Below are positions 1 to 8,204 of a stretch of 56,122 nt of DNA, in pieces. A model generated the notes under the pieces. That model searched no databases and was not told the origin of the DNA. It was given only the letters and a program-made list of their open reading frames with translations. The stretch is taken from NCBI GenBank assembly GCA_964591245.1, contig CAZPZZ010000008.1:1-56122 (forward strand). The letters run 5' to 3'. The stretch comes from CAZPZZ01 sp964591245. GTDB lineage: Bacteria > Acidobacteriota > Vicinamibacteria > Vicinamibacterales > UBA8438. How positions within the stretch are numbered: the first letter of the stretch is position 1; each line of letters starts with the position of its first letter. Position numbers and translations under genes: made by a program.

Positions 1-2
1 TC

Positions 3-1262
3 ATGCCCCAGATGGGTGAATCGATCGCCGAGGGCACGATCGTGCGCTGGATGAAGAAAGTCGGCGAACCGGTGGATCTCGATGAGCCTCTTTTTGAGAT
101 TTCGACGGACAAGGTCGACGCTGAGATTCCTTCCCCGGCGGGTGGCGTCTTGGCACAGATTCGCGCGGGAACAGGCGATACGGTGCCAGTCAATACCGTG
201 GTCGCGCTTATCGAGGCTGTAGGGGAGGCGGTGGTGGCTGAAGCCGTGGTTGCGACATCACCGCCTGCTACGGTCTCTTCTGGGCGCCAGCCCTCGGCTG
301 GAAGTGGCATGGCGCGCCGCGATCGGTCGGCGGCTTCGACCCCGCGGTTCTCACCGGTAGTGCGCCGTCTCGCGACAGAACATGGTATCGATCTGTCAGA
401 TGTGNNNNNNNNNNTTCCCCCGGGGTTCTACCGGTTTGGGCGCCGCCTGTCTACTTATCTGGGTGCCTTGTGGTCTGCGGGGGGGGGGCCGGGGTTGGGG
501 GGGCGAGTGACCAAGGCCGATGTCCTGGCTTACGTGGAGAGTCAGGATGGTGCGGCAGGTCAAGGCTCTTTGAATTCGGTATCCCCTGCGGCCGGGGACC
601 GGATAGAACCGATGAGTCCGATGCGGCAGCGGATTGCCGAGCACATGGTCGAGAGTCGTCGTCTATCCGCGCATGTCCATACGGTGTTCGATGTCGATTT
701 CTCCCAGGTAGATCGTCATCGTGCAACTCACGTGGATAGAACCCGCGCGCCGGGGTATCTGGCCTATGTTGCCAAAGCCGCGTCCGAGGCACTTGCGGTA
801 ATGCCACTGGTTAACGCCTCGGTGAGTGGCGAACAGGTGGTGTACCACGAGCCGGTAAACCTGGGTATCGCGGTCGCTCTTGAAGGAGGCCTCATTGTGC
901 CGGTTATCAAGGGGGCTGACCAAATGGATCTCCTTGAACTGGATGCGGCTATTGCGGATTTAGCGCAGAGGGCGAGGACCAAGCGGTTGCGTCCTGATGA
1001 GGTGAAGGCGGGCACGTTTACCATCACGAACCCTGGAGGTTTTGGGTCCATTGCCGGACTGCCGATCATCAATCAGCCCCAGGTTGCGATTCTCTGTATG
1101 GGCGCTGTCGAAAAGCGCCCGGTCGTGGTCGATGACGCGGTCGTTGCCAGATTGCAGGCCTACCTAACGCTCGGATTTGATCACCGTCTGATTGACGGTG
1201 CAGTGGCCGATCGCTTTCTGAGTCAGATCAAGACGACGCTGGAGAACTTTCCCCCCTCGTGA
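3..1262 (+). CDS. 2-oxoacid dehydrogenase E2 component (dihydrolipoyl acyltransferase), 5' partial
   Basis: E2 core subunit of a 2-oxoacid dehydrogenase complex, which passes an acyl group from a lipoyl arm to CoA in the cytoplasm. An N-terminal lipoyl domain (about residues 1-75) has the lipoyl lysine in STDKVDA (K37). A peripheral-subunit-binding domain follows around residues 113-170. The C-terminal catalytic domain ends with DHRLIDG, giving the catalytic His394 and Asp398. The frame is open to the window edge, and the family normally has a few residues before MPQMGES, so the true start probably lies upstream. Ten Ns (405-414) and about 80 odd bases sit inside the subunit-binding domain and are probably a misassembly. 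Whether it serves pyruvate, 2-oxoglutarate or branched-chain substrates cannot be told. The stop overlaps the lipB start. Confidence 0.93.
   Translation: MPQMGESIAEGTIVRWMKKVGEPVDLDEPLFEISTDKVDAEIPSPAGGVLAQIRAGTGDTVPVNTVVALIEAVGEAVVAEAVVATSPPATVSSGRQPSAGSGMARRDRSAASTPRFSPVVRRLATEHGIDLSDVXXXXPPGFYRFGRRLSTYLGALWSAGGGPGLGGRVTKADVLAYVESQDGAAGQGSLNSVSPAAGDRIEPMSPMRQRIAEHMVESRRLSAHVHTVFDVDFSQVDRHRATHVDRTRAPGYLAYVAKAASEALAVMPLVNASVSGEQVVYHEPVNLGIAVALEGGLIVPVIKGADQMDLLELDAAIADLAQRARTKRLRPDEVKAGTFTITNPGGFGSIAGLPIINQPQVAILCMGAVEKRPVVVDDAVVARLQAYLTLGFDHRLIDGAVADRFLSQIKTTLENFPPS
405..414. other. 10-N gap inside the E2 gene
   Basis: Ten unresolved bases. The following bases to about 505 include long G runs and two copies of a GSTGLG/GPGLGG-like coding stretch (about 424-441 and 485-505). 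This suggests a local assembly tangle rather than a real insertion. Confidence 0.9.
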
Positions 1263-1984
1263 CGTGTGTGTCGTCGGTACCGACCCGTTTGCCGGAGCTT
1301 GAAATTCGTCGCTGCGGCGTGGTTTCGTATCGGCGTGGATTAGAGGTCCAGCAGGCGTTGGTGACTGCACGCCAAGCCGGCGAATGTCCGGATCAGCTGC
1401 TTCTCCTTGAGCATCCGTCGGTGATCACCGTTGGCGTCAGAGGGCGGCGTCATCGGGACCACGTTCTGGCCTCCAAAGTCGAGCTTCGACGTGAGGGGAT
1501 CGAGGTGTTCGACGTATCCAGGGGTGGGGACGTTACCTACCACGGTCCCGGGCAACTGGTTGGTTACCCGGTTCTCGACCTTCGTCCAGACCGTTGCGAC
1601 GCGCATCGGTATGTGCGTGACCTCGAAGAGGTACTCATCCGTACCGCTGCAGCTTACGGGATCCAGGCGGGTCGCCTCGAGGGGATGACGGGGGTCTGGG
1701 TGGGACAAGAGAAGCTAGCCGCTATCGGAGTACGGCTATCGCGATGGGTTACAAGCCATGGATTTGCACTCAATGTGACCACTAATCTCGAGCATTTCCG
1801 TTTCATCGTGCCTTGTGGTTTGCCGGGACTGGGTGTCACATCGTTCGAGCGCGTTCTCGGGTTCGCTCCTCCGAGGGAGGAACTCGACGAATTCTTGTCT
1901 AACGAATTCAGTGGCGTGTTCGGGCGACGAGGGCAGTTCGTGGAAGGTTTTCCGTCAGTGTCCAGGGCAGGGTTAACGGTGTGA
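1259..1984 (+). CDS. lipB: octanoyl-[acyl carrier protein]:protein octanoyltransferase
   Basis: LipB moves octanoate from acyl carrier protein to the lipoyl lysine of E2-type domains, the first step of lipoic acid synthesis. The 241 residues carry the family motif RGGDVTYHGPGQ (about 88-99), the catalytic lysine in EKLAAIG (K152), the SRWVTSHGFALNV block and the catalytic cysteine in VPCGL (C186). The GTG start overlaps the TGA stop of the E2 gene (GTGA), so the two genes are probably translationally coupled. The pairing makes sense because E2 is a LipB substrate. The gene converges on the next one, 17 bases away. Confidence 0.96.
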   Translation: MTCVSSVPTRLPELEIRRCGVVSYRRGLEVQQALVTARQAGECPDQLLLLEHPSVITVGVRGRRHRDHVLASKVELRREGIEVFDVSRGGDVTYHGPGQLVGYPVLDLRPDRCDAHRYVRDLEEVLIRTAAAYGIQAGRLEGMTGVWVGQEKLAAIGVRLSRWVTSHGFALNVTTNLEHFRFIVPCGLPGLGVTSFERVLGFAPPREELDEFLSNEFSGVFGRRGQFVEGFPSVSRAGLTV

Positions 1985-2001
1985 TCGTCTGGTCACGCGG
2001 T

Positions 2002-2829
2002 CTAATCGAGAGCAGTGGTTGCGTTTTCCAGGTGGACCCTCTCCTGTTGCGTAAGGTCTGGGGTGATGATGCGTACAACGCCCCGTGGTCCTAACTGCAC
2101 GCCGACGGATGGCGCACATGTTGCTCTCGTCGCATCCTCTGCGACAAAACACGTAAGGATTCGGCTTGAGCCAAACAAGATGGCTTCGACAACCTGCGCG
2201 GCGGCGGCGGCAAGGGTGATTGGTCCAGGAGGCCACAAGGAGGCGATGCGGGAACGGAGTCTGGTTTGTTGTTGAGGAGTGAGTGCCGTTTCTAAGGTGT
2301 AACCGGCAATCGTGGCGCTACTCCAGGGTACGACCGGGTGTCGTCCCGGTGTGCCCAGGAGATTGATCGAAACTTCGCGCGGTGATACGCCTGCTTCGAG
2401 GGCCACGATCGCTTTCATGCTCGAGACCATTCCGGTTGGCGCAGACCCGACAATCTGGTGCCGATCGAGTTCGAAGTCGTTTACCGCGCGCACGATAAGA
2501 TTTTCGTGGGTAGCGTCGGCGCAGACGACGGGGATCTGTTGCGTAAGCGGCGCAACTTGCTGAAGCAGGTGTGCCGCCGTGGTGCGAGGTTGCACCGGCG
2601 TGGCCATCACGACGACGGACGCACCGATCAGTGAGTCGATTCGGCCCGTAGCCAAATGCGTGTCAAATCGTTCCACCGCACCGGCTTGTTGAATATCGAG
2701 TGCCGTACCTTCGGCGGTCACTGTGGCTGGGTCGATCAATCGAATACGCTTGATTCGGTTTCTCCGGGCCAAGGAGTGGGCAAGTGCCCCTCCCAGGGCG
2801 TCGGTGCCAAGAATCGCGACGGTCGACAT
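2002..2829 (-). CDS. LDH/MDH-superfamily protein lacking catalytic residues
   Basis: A 275-residue protein of the lactate/malate dehydrogenase fold. Recognisable parts are the N-terminal nucleotide-binding turn GTDALGG (residues 8-14), the LIDP strand and the VPWS block. The family loop G-E-H-G-D, which carries the catalytic histidine, reads GTPGR here, so His is replaced by Pro161. The Arg-bearing mobile loop reads VQPRTTAAHLL, and the Asn-Pro and Arg substrate-binding positions are also not evident. It is shorter than typical MDH (about 310). I infer a pseudoenzyme or a divergent NAD-binding protein rather than an active dehydrogenase. AGAGGA lies 4 bases before the ATG. Confidence 0.75.
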   Translation of the reverse strand: MSTVAILGTDALGGALAHSLARRNRIKRIRLIDPATVTAEGTALDIQQAGAVERFDTHLATGRIDSLIGASVVVMATPVQPRTTAAHLLQQVAPLTQQIPVVCADATHENLIVRAVNDFELDRHQIVGSAPTGMVSSMKAIVALEAGVSPREVSINLLGTPGRHPVVPWSSATIAGYTLETALTPQQQTRLRSRIASLWPPGPITLAAAAAQVVEAILFGSSRILTCFVAEDATRATCAPSVGVQLGPRGVVRIITPDLTQQERVHLENATTALD

Positions 2830-2919
2830 GGGTCCTCTTATTGTATTGGCCTACCGGTGTTTCGTGTGGGTTAGACGTGACGGTTGTTGACCGTTGCGCC
2901 GACTCGTAACATACATCTC

Positions 2920-3660
2920 ATGAGTGAATCGTCTTTTTTGAGTGGTCGGGCGACGATTGTCACGGGTGGTTCTCGAGGCATCGGTTTCGCGACGGCGAAG
3001 GCGCTACGGATTGCAGGCGCAGATGTACTTATTTCTGGTCGGTCCCGTGAGGCACTTGATCGGGCGACAGACCAAATTCGTCGAGACACCGATGAAGAGT
3101 CCCCCGGTCGGATTTCTTCGTTCGTGGCCGATGTGGGTGATGTGAATCAGGCGCAAAAGCTTGTCGATGAAGCGTCGGAGCAGTTTGGGGGCGTGGACAT
3201 TCTCATCAACAACGCCGGAGTCGGGCGTTTTGCTCCGCTGGAGGAACTGAGCGTAGAGGCATGGCGGGAAATGATGGATACCAACCTAAGCGGGGCCTTC
3301 TATTGTGTCCGGGCGGTGATTCCGATCATGCGGTTGCGCGGTGGAGGCTGGATCATCAACGTGAGTAGCCTGGCTGGCGCACACCCCTTCGCTAGTGGGG
3401 GAGGGTACTGTGCCTCAAAAGCTGGATTAAATGCGTTGACGGAGTCGTTGATGCAAGAGGTCCGTCGCGACGGTATCCGGGTGACCTGCGTCTTGCCAGG
3501 ATCAGTGAACACGGCCTTCGGTGGTGGTGGACCTTCGGCGGAGGCGGACTGGAAACTCGCTGCTGAGGATGTTGCTCGAGTTGTACTGGACCTGTTGCGG
3601 CATCCAGTTCGAAGTTTGCCGAGCCGGATAGAATTGCGTCCGTCGATTCCGAACAAATAA
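2920..3660 (+). CDS. SDR-family NAD(P)-dependent oxidoreductase
   Basis: Classical short-chain dehydrogenase/reductase of 246 residues. It has the cofactor motif TGGSRGIG near the N terminus, the NNAG motif (INNAGVGRF) and the catalytic Tyr-Lys pair in YCASKAG, with the conserved serine in NVSSLAG. Family members of this length often resemble 3-oxoacyl-ACP reductase (FabG), but no fatty-acid genes are adjacent, so the substrate is left open. I chose the ATG at 2920, because the alternative TTG at 2884 adds 12 residues not typical of the family. Divergent from the MDH-like gene with a 90-base shared upstream region. Confidence 0.9.
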   Translation: MSESSFLSGRATIVTGGSRGIGFATAKALRIAGADVLISGRSREALDRATDQIRRDTDEESPGRISSFVADVGDVNQAQKLVDEASEQFGGVDILINNAGVGRFAPLEELSVEAWREMMDTNLSGAFYCVRAVIPIMRLRGGGWIINVSSLAGAHPFASGGGYCASKAGLNALTESLMQEVRRDGIRVTCVLPGSVNTAFGGGGPSAEADWKLAAEDVARVVLDLLRHPVRSLPSRIELRPSIPNK

Positions 3661-3789
3661 CGGTGTTTTCATTCGGAACTGTGTCGGAGTCATGCACCTG
3701 CGAACCGAGGAAGGATGGCTTCCTGAACGTCTCCTGTGGGTGTGTGAATAGCGGGGAGCAGGGCTTAGGGTGAGTATCTGGAGTTATCT

Positions 3790-4083
3790 CTACTCGGTGG
3801 ACACAATGAGTTCGACACGTCCTGTCCTGAGTCGATCTCCGGGTTTGAGTGTTGAGCGCTCGATTGACTCATCGTTAACGAATGTCCCATTCGTGCTGGC
3901 TAGGTTCTCGACGATGAGTTCTCCGTTAATCACCACGAGGCGGCAATGTAATCGTGAGACCAGGGGGGCATCGAGCACGAAGTCAGCGCGCGGACCGCGA
4001 CCGATTGTTCTTGGTCGCTGTGCGGTCATTCGGAACGTATAACTTTGTTGAGCGATATCTTGAGTTGAACGCAGAATCCACAT
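3790..4083 (-). CDS. FHA domain protein
   Basis: A single forkhead-associated domain, a phosphothreonine-binding module. The core signatures are all present: GRGPRADFVLDAP, SRLHCRL (Ser/Arg/His contacts) and ASTNGTFVN. About 97 residues from the ATG at 4083, so the protein is essentially only the FHA fold. An upstream GTG at 4161 would add 26 low-complexity residues. No kinase is adjacent, so the partner is unknown. It lies downstream of the hydrolase gene on the same strand and may be cotranscribed with it. Confidence 0.85.
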   Translation of the reverse strand: MWILRSTQDIAQQSYTFRMTAQRPRTIGRGPRADFVLDAPLVSRLHCRLVVINGELIVENLASTNGTFVNDESIERSTLKPGDRLRTGRVELIVSTE

Positions 4084-4226
4084 GATCTTAAATTGGGAGG
4101 GTTCGCGAAGTGCTGCCTCAGGTGGCGGACTGTGTTGCCTCGCCTTGTCCGAATGGTTCACCAGTTTTCAATGACCCGTTGAGAATGAATTCTTGAGGTG
4201 ACGTTCCAGTCCTTCTGGTGGTGCGA

Positions 4227-5867
4227 TTAGTTTTGATTGGTTCTGAGCCAGTTGCCCANNNNNNNNNNNNNNNNNNNNNNNNNNNNNNNNNNNNNNNNNN
4301 NNNNNNNNNNNNNNNNNNNNNNNNNNNNNNNNNNNNNNNNNNNNNNNNNNNNNNNNNNGGGAGGGTTCCGGCGACGCTGGCGTGCCAGCAGCAAGAGGCG
4401 GTCCGCGTGTTCGACAGCGATCTGACGGTTTTCGTCTCCGTGGAGAATTAGAATTGGCTGCCTCGTCCTGCGTACAGTGTCCGCGACATCGAATTGGAGG
4501 AAACTGCGATACCAGATGGTCTCGGCACGACGACGCAATCTCGGAGGGATGCTGTCCCACGGCCCGTTTCCGAGGACTGCGGCATTAATTCGTCGTTGGA
4601 GATCAATTTGCTCGGAACGCTCGGAGTCTGGAGTGCCGAGATTTTCGAGTGCCGCGCGTTGCTGCTCCATGATCAACTCAGGACCGGTACTCGCCGGAGT
4701 TCCAAGCAGTACGAGTTTGTCGATTCGACGTTCACGGGCTGCAGCGAGCATTGCGGTCCACCCGCCTTCGGCGTATCCCAAAAGGCTGACTTGGTCGTCG
4801 TCAACATCATCGCGGTCGTCCAAAAATCTCACGACGGCACGGGCATCCTCGGCGTGGGCCTCGAGATCGGCGGACTCTTGGCGACCGCCACTCTGGCCAA
4901 TCCCCCGGCGATCGTAGCGTGCGACGAGGAAGCCTTGATCGGCGAGCGCGAGCGCTAGTTGTCCCAGAATCGGTGTTCCGTTGATGGTACCGTCGCGGTC
5001 TTCTGCGTTGTTCGGTGACACCAGCACTACCGTGGGCCACCCAGAACTCGGTCGCGGCGCCTCTACGGGGGTTGTGATGGTTGAGGCGAGGGTAAAGCCC
5101 GCCGAGGGAATGCGGACGTTTTCATCGCCGGCGTGACTGAGCCGACGAACTCGTGTACCAACCGTCGCGATGTCGCTGCGTGCTACATCCAGCGCGATGG
5201 TCGGAAAGGCAAGGCGAAGGAGGCGGTGCCTCGAGTCGGTCCACACCTCGGCAGCGAGTGGCGATTCGGCGTTCAGAAACGAGATGCGATAAACCGTAGC
5301 GTTGACGATGGTGGACGCGGCGGTCTCGATTTCTTGCGATGAAATCTGGTTGACTTGCGCAACGGTTCCTCCGCGTGGGGGGACGTAGACCGGGATTTCG
5401 TCACCTGACCGCGAATTCGCTAGGCGAAGCGCCAACATTTCGTATCCGGCAAATGCGTAGTCTGGAAGTATTACCGCATCTACGGGCAACGCGTTGGTCT
5501 GATTGGCAGGAACTCCCGTTTCTCGGGACTGTATCATTACGCCGTTTATCCCGAACGTGGCGGATAGTGAGAACGGGTTCTCTCTCAGTACGCCGCTTAG
5601 GGTAGTCGCCAGGGGATGGAGTGTGTCGTCATACTCGACTTCGAATTGCTGATTCCTGATGCCGATCGGCGCCGAGAGATCCGAACGGGAGCGAATGATC
5701 CAACCGTTTGGACTCTGAGAGAGTTCGACTTGCTCGAAGCCTATGGGTGTGGATTGGACGAAGACGTTGAAGAGGGCAGGGCCCGGGGCGAATTCGCCCG
5801 GTGCCTGCGCGCTGGCCGCTCGTCCGATGAGGACAAAACAAACGATACAATACGCAAAGCCGCGCAT
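4227..5867 (-). CDS. secreted alpha/beta-hydrolase-fold protein with substituted nucleophile, interrupted by a gap
   Basis: An N-terminal signal peptide (from the ATG at 5867, ending near AASA) is followed by a beta-rich domain of about 220 residues and then an alpha/beta hydrolase domain. The hydrolase domain shows the YDRRGIGQSGG oxyanion-side motif typical of prolyl-oligopeptidase-like esterases. The nucleophile elbow, normally G-H-S-E-G-G, reads GYAEGG, so Ser is replaced by Ala. The acid loop, normally of the L-D-R-Q type, reads ENRQ. The histidine region falls in the 100-N gap (4259-4358). Because the gap length is arbitrary, the frame and C terminus after it are uncertain. Probably a periplasmic or exported pseudo-hydrolase. 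Confidence 0.78.
   Translation of the reverse strand: MRGFAYCIVCFVLIGRAASAQAPGEFAPGPALFNVFVQSTPIGFEQVELSQSPNGWIIRSRSDLSAPIGIRNQQFEVEYDDTLHPLATTLSGVLRENPFSLSATFGINGVMIQSRETGVPANQTNALPVDAVILPDYAFAGYEMLALRLANSRSGDEIPVYVPPRGGTVAQVNQISSQEIETAASTIVNATVYRISFLNAESPLAAEVWTDSRHRLLRLAFPTIALDVARSDIATVGTRVRRLSHAGDENVRIPSAGFTLASTITTPVEAPRPSSGWPTVVLVSPNNAEDRDGTINGTPILGQLALALADQGFLVARYDRRGIGQSGGRQESADLEAHAEDARAVVRFLDDRDDVDDDQVSLLGYAEGGWTAMLAAARERRIDKLVLLGTPASTGPELIMEQQRAALENLGTPDSERSEQIDLQRRINAAVLGNGPWDSIPPRLRRRAETIWYRSFLQFDVADTVRRTRQPILILHGDENRQIAVEHADRLLLLARQRRRNPPXXXXXXXXXXXXXXXXXXXXXXXXXXXXXXXXXXGNWLRTNQN
4259..4358. other. 100-N scaffold gap in the hydrolase gene
   Basis: Exactly 100 Ns, the conventional placeholder for a gap of unknown size. 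It removes the expected catalytic-histidine region of the hydrolase, so the downstream reading frame cannot be trusted. Confidence 0.97.
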
Positions 5868-5898
5868 GTCAACGCAGCATACCACTATCGAATGACCA

Positions 5899-6990
5899 AT
5901 GACCGCTGAGAGATCACACGGGCAAGGGAGTATGCCCCCAGGCTATGTTGCAGCACGTTCTGACGCCGCACTCATCGACTTTTCAGCCTATGGCCGAATA
6001 GGCGTCGTGGGTGCGGACCGAGTCTCATATCTGCAGGGTTTGTTGACGAACGATATCGAGGCCTTACGAGCTGGAGAGGGATGCTATACGGCCTATTTGA
6101 CGCCGCAAGGTCGGATGATCGCAGACATGCGGGTGATCGATCGTGGGCAGGAACTCCTGCTGGACGTTCATCCGAGCGTGACCTCTATGCTTGTCGATCG
6201 CCTTCAGGAATTCGTGTTCACGGAAGATGTGCAGATTGAGGATAGGACTACGACGTTGGGGGCATGCGGGCTGCATGGTCCGGCCGCGGTCGGTGTGGCT
6301 GCCCGCGTACTGGAACCGGATGCTGGCGCGGATCAAACAGCGATGTGGGATCGTATCCTGACGGCCGCACCGGAGCATCACCATAGGGTTGCGCGATTCG
6401 AAAAGGCTCCTGTCATCGTTGTCCGAAGCCACGAGATTGGCGAGGTTGGTATCACTCTGTATGCTGCTGCGGCGATCATGCCAGCTCTGGAGGCCGCTCT
6501 CCTTCGGGAAGGCGCGGTCCCACTTGATATGTCGACGTTTGATTTACTGCGAATCGAGTCCGGCCGCCCGGTTTTTCCAGCGGATCTGAATGCGGACACG
6601 ATCCCTCTCGAGGCTGGTATCGAAGACCGCGCGATTAGTCAGAGCAAAGGGTGTTACGTCGGTCAAGAGGTTATCATTCGGATTCTTCATCGTGGGCAGG
6701 GACGAGTTGCGCGCCGACTGGTCGGCTTGGCGTTCGAGACTGGTGAAACACCTCCCGGTCCCGGAACTCCATTGACCAGCCGAACTGACGGGGATGGGGA
6801 CGAGGCGGAAGTCGGCGCAATTACGAGTTCTGGTTTTTCTCACACGCTGAACAGGGGTATTGCACTGGCCTACGTGAAACGGGAGCTGGCCAAGCCGGGT
6901 ACGAAGTTACTGGCCGGCGGTGTTGTCGGCCAGCATCGGCTTCCTGTTGAGGTGTCTCCCCGGCCCTTCCTGCCTTTGACAACGGCCTGA
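5899..6990 (+). CDS. ygfZ: YgfZ/GcvT-fold folate-binding protein
   Basis: Folate-dependent protein of the YgfZ family, needed for assembly or repair of some iron-sulfur enzymes. The 363 residues start with a GcvT-like domain (LQGLLTNDI and YTAYLTPQGRMIADMRV). They contain the diagnostic KGCYVGQE motif with its conserved cysteine, followed by a C-terminal beta-barrel segment (RRLVGL). ATG 5899 is taken as the start; ATG 5932 is possible. Divergent from the hydrolase gene, only 31 bases away, and convergent with mutT downstream. Confidence 0.93.
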   Translation: MTAERSHGQGSMPPGYVAARSDAALIDFSAYGRIGVVGADRVSYLQGLLTNDIEALRAGEGCYTAYLTPQGRMIADMRVIDRGQELLLDVHPSVTSMLVDRLQEFVFTEDVQIEDRTTTLGACGLHGPAAVGVAARVLEPDAGADQTAMWDRILTAAPEHHHRVARFEKAPVIVVRSHEIGEVGITLYAAAAIMPALEAALLREGAVPLDMSTFDLLRIESGRPVFPADLNADTIPLEAGIEDRAISQSKGCYVGQEVIIRILHRGQGRVARRLVGLAFETGETPPGPGTPLTSRTDGDGDEAEVGAITSSGFSHTLNRGIALAYVKRELAKPGTKLLAGGVVGQHRLPVEVSPRPFLPLTTA

Positions 6991-7024
6991 CCGGCCGGTC
7001 GTGAGTGGCTTTGGTTGATGCGGG

Positions 7025-7423
7025 TCACGCCGTCAGTCGCCGGACTAGCTCGGCATCGGCCGGGGGAAGCTGGAGTTGTGCCAACTCGGACCGAGGCACC
7101 CAGCGCATCTCTTGACCCAGCATTGGTCTGGGTTCGGTCAGGGTCGTGCAGGAGTAGAAGTGCAGCTCGATCGCGCGGCTCGGGTAGGTAAAGCGAGAGG
7201 CGTGTAACTTCGACCCGACCTCGATTTCGGCGTCCAATTCCTCTCGCAGTTCCCTCCGGAGGCATTCATCGTGGGTCTCGCCCGCTTCCAGTTTGCCGCC
7301 AGGGAATTCCCAATATCCGGCGAGGTGCGTGCCCGGAAGTCGTCGGGTTACGAGGATTCTGGCGTCACGTTCGATAACGGCCACGATCACGATGATGTGG
7401 TCGGGGAGCGCGGTTCCGGTCAT
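7025..7423 (-). CDS. mutT: MutT-like Nudix hydrolase (8-oxo-dGTP diphosphatase family)
   Basis: A 132-residue Nudix protein that probably removes oxidised nucleotides such as 8-oxo-dGTP from the pool. The complete Nudix box G-G-K-L-E-A-G-E-T...R-E-L-R-E-E-L is visible, preceded by YWEFPG, which is characteristic of MutT. Its ATG overlaps the TGA of mutY (ATGA at 7420-7423), so both are made from one transcript. Specificity for 8-oxo-dGTP is inferred from the sequence type and the mutY linkage. Confidence 0.92.
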   Translation of the reverse strand: MTGTALPDHIIVIVAVIERDARILVTRRLPGTHLAGYWEFPGGKLEAGETHDECLRRELREELDAEIEVGSKLHASRFTYPSRAIELHFYSCTTLTEPRPMLGQEMRWVPRSELAQLQLPPADAELVRRLTA

Positions 7424-8142
7424 TTTTTCTCGAGGTCGGGGTTAAAGGGGTAGGCCCGGCAAATTGGTGTCATTGGGCAGACAAGGCAGCGGGGTTTCCG
7501 GGCCACGCAGACCACGGCGCCTAGGTCCATGAGCGCCTGGTTGAAATCGAAGACGTTCGATCGTGGGAGTAGGGCCGTTGAAAGTGACCAGAGGTGCTTC
7601 TGGAGTCCCGTTTCGGTCCGACTGCCTCGCCCGACAAAAACGCGAAACAATACTCTGGCAACATTGGTGTCAAGAATCGGGGTTCGCTGCCCGAAGGCGA
7701 AGCTCTGCACGGCACCAGCAGTGTAGGCCCCGATTCCCTTAAACGAACGCAATGTTTCTCCATCTGCGGGAAGGCAGCCATCGTGCTTGGCGACCACCTC
7801 GCGCGCGATGTTTTGGAGGCGGCGCGGCCGGGCGTTGTACCCGAGCGGGCGCCAAACCCTGTCTACTTCGGCGGGCGGTGCCTTTGCGAGGGCTGCGAGC
7901 GAGGGGAACCGTTTGAGCCATTCCGCATATTTTGGAAGAACCCGGTCTACCTGGGTCTGCTGAAGCATGACTTCTGACACAAGAATTCGATATGGGTCCC
8001 TCGTGTGTCGCCACGGTAGATCTCGGCCATTTCGCTTGTACCAGCTGAGTAAACGTCGTCGGAACCGGCGACGCAGGTTTGGCGGTGGCAGAGTTTTAGG
8101 GGAGGTAGGGGGGAGCTTTGGGTGGCCTGGATGCGTGGACAT
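7420..8142 (-). CDS. mutY: A/G-specific adenine glycosylase, short form without C-terminal domain
   Basis: MutY removes adenine mispaired with 8-oxoguanine. The helix-hairpin-helix glycosylase core is intact: LPWR, SEVMLQQTQ with the catalytic Glu57, GIGAYTAGAV, and the catalytic Asp158 in ILDTN. A 4Fe-4S cluster set C212-x6-C219-x2-C222-x5-C228 is present. At 240 residues it ends just after the cluster, whereas most MutY proteins (about 350) continue into a MutT-like 8-oxoG-sensing domain. I chose the ATG at 8142, because the frame is open further upstream but that part does not resemble the family. The mutT gene overlaps the stop. Confidence 0.93.
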   Translation of the reverse strand: MSTHPGHPKLPPTSPKTLPPPNLRRRFRRRLLSWYKRNGRDLPWRHTRDPYRILVSEVMLQQTQVDRVLPKYAEWLKRFPSLAALAKAPPAEVDRVWRPLGYNARPRRLQNIAREVVAKHDGCLPADGETLRSFKGIGAYTAGAVQSFAFGQRTPILDTNVARVLFRVFVGRGSRTETGLQKHLWSLSTALLPRSNVFDFNQALMDLGAVVCVARKPRCLVCPMTPICRAYPFNPDLEKK

Positions 8143-8192
8143 GATGGTTCGCAACGCGTGCTTACCTTCGCCACGCTCTTGCTGTGCGCCAC

Positions 8193-8198
8193 TATAAT
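8193..8198 (+). promoter_or_regulatory. -10 box for a possibly leaderless cobalamin adenosyltransferase mRNA
   Basis: A perfect TATAAT lies 6 bases before the GTG at 8205. That places the likely transcription start at or next to the start codon, and there is no Shine-Dalgarno sequence. No convincing -35 box is seen. Confidence 0.5.
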
Positions 8199-8204
8199 CG
8201 ACAA

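Noticed and set aside
3708..3724. AGGAAG/CTTCCT hairpin between the SDR and FHA genes as a terminator
   Set aside because: Six base pairs only and no T run on either strand.
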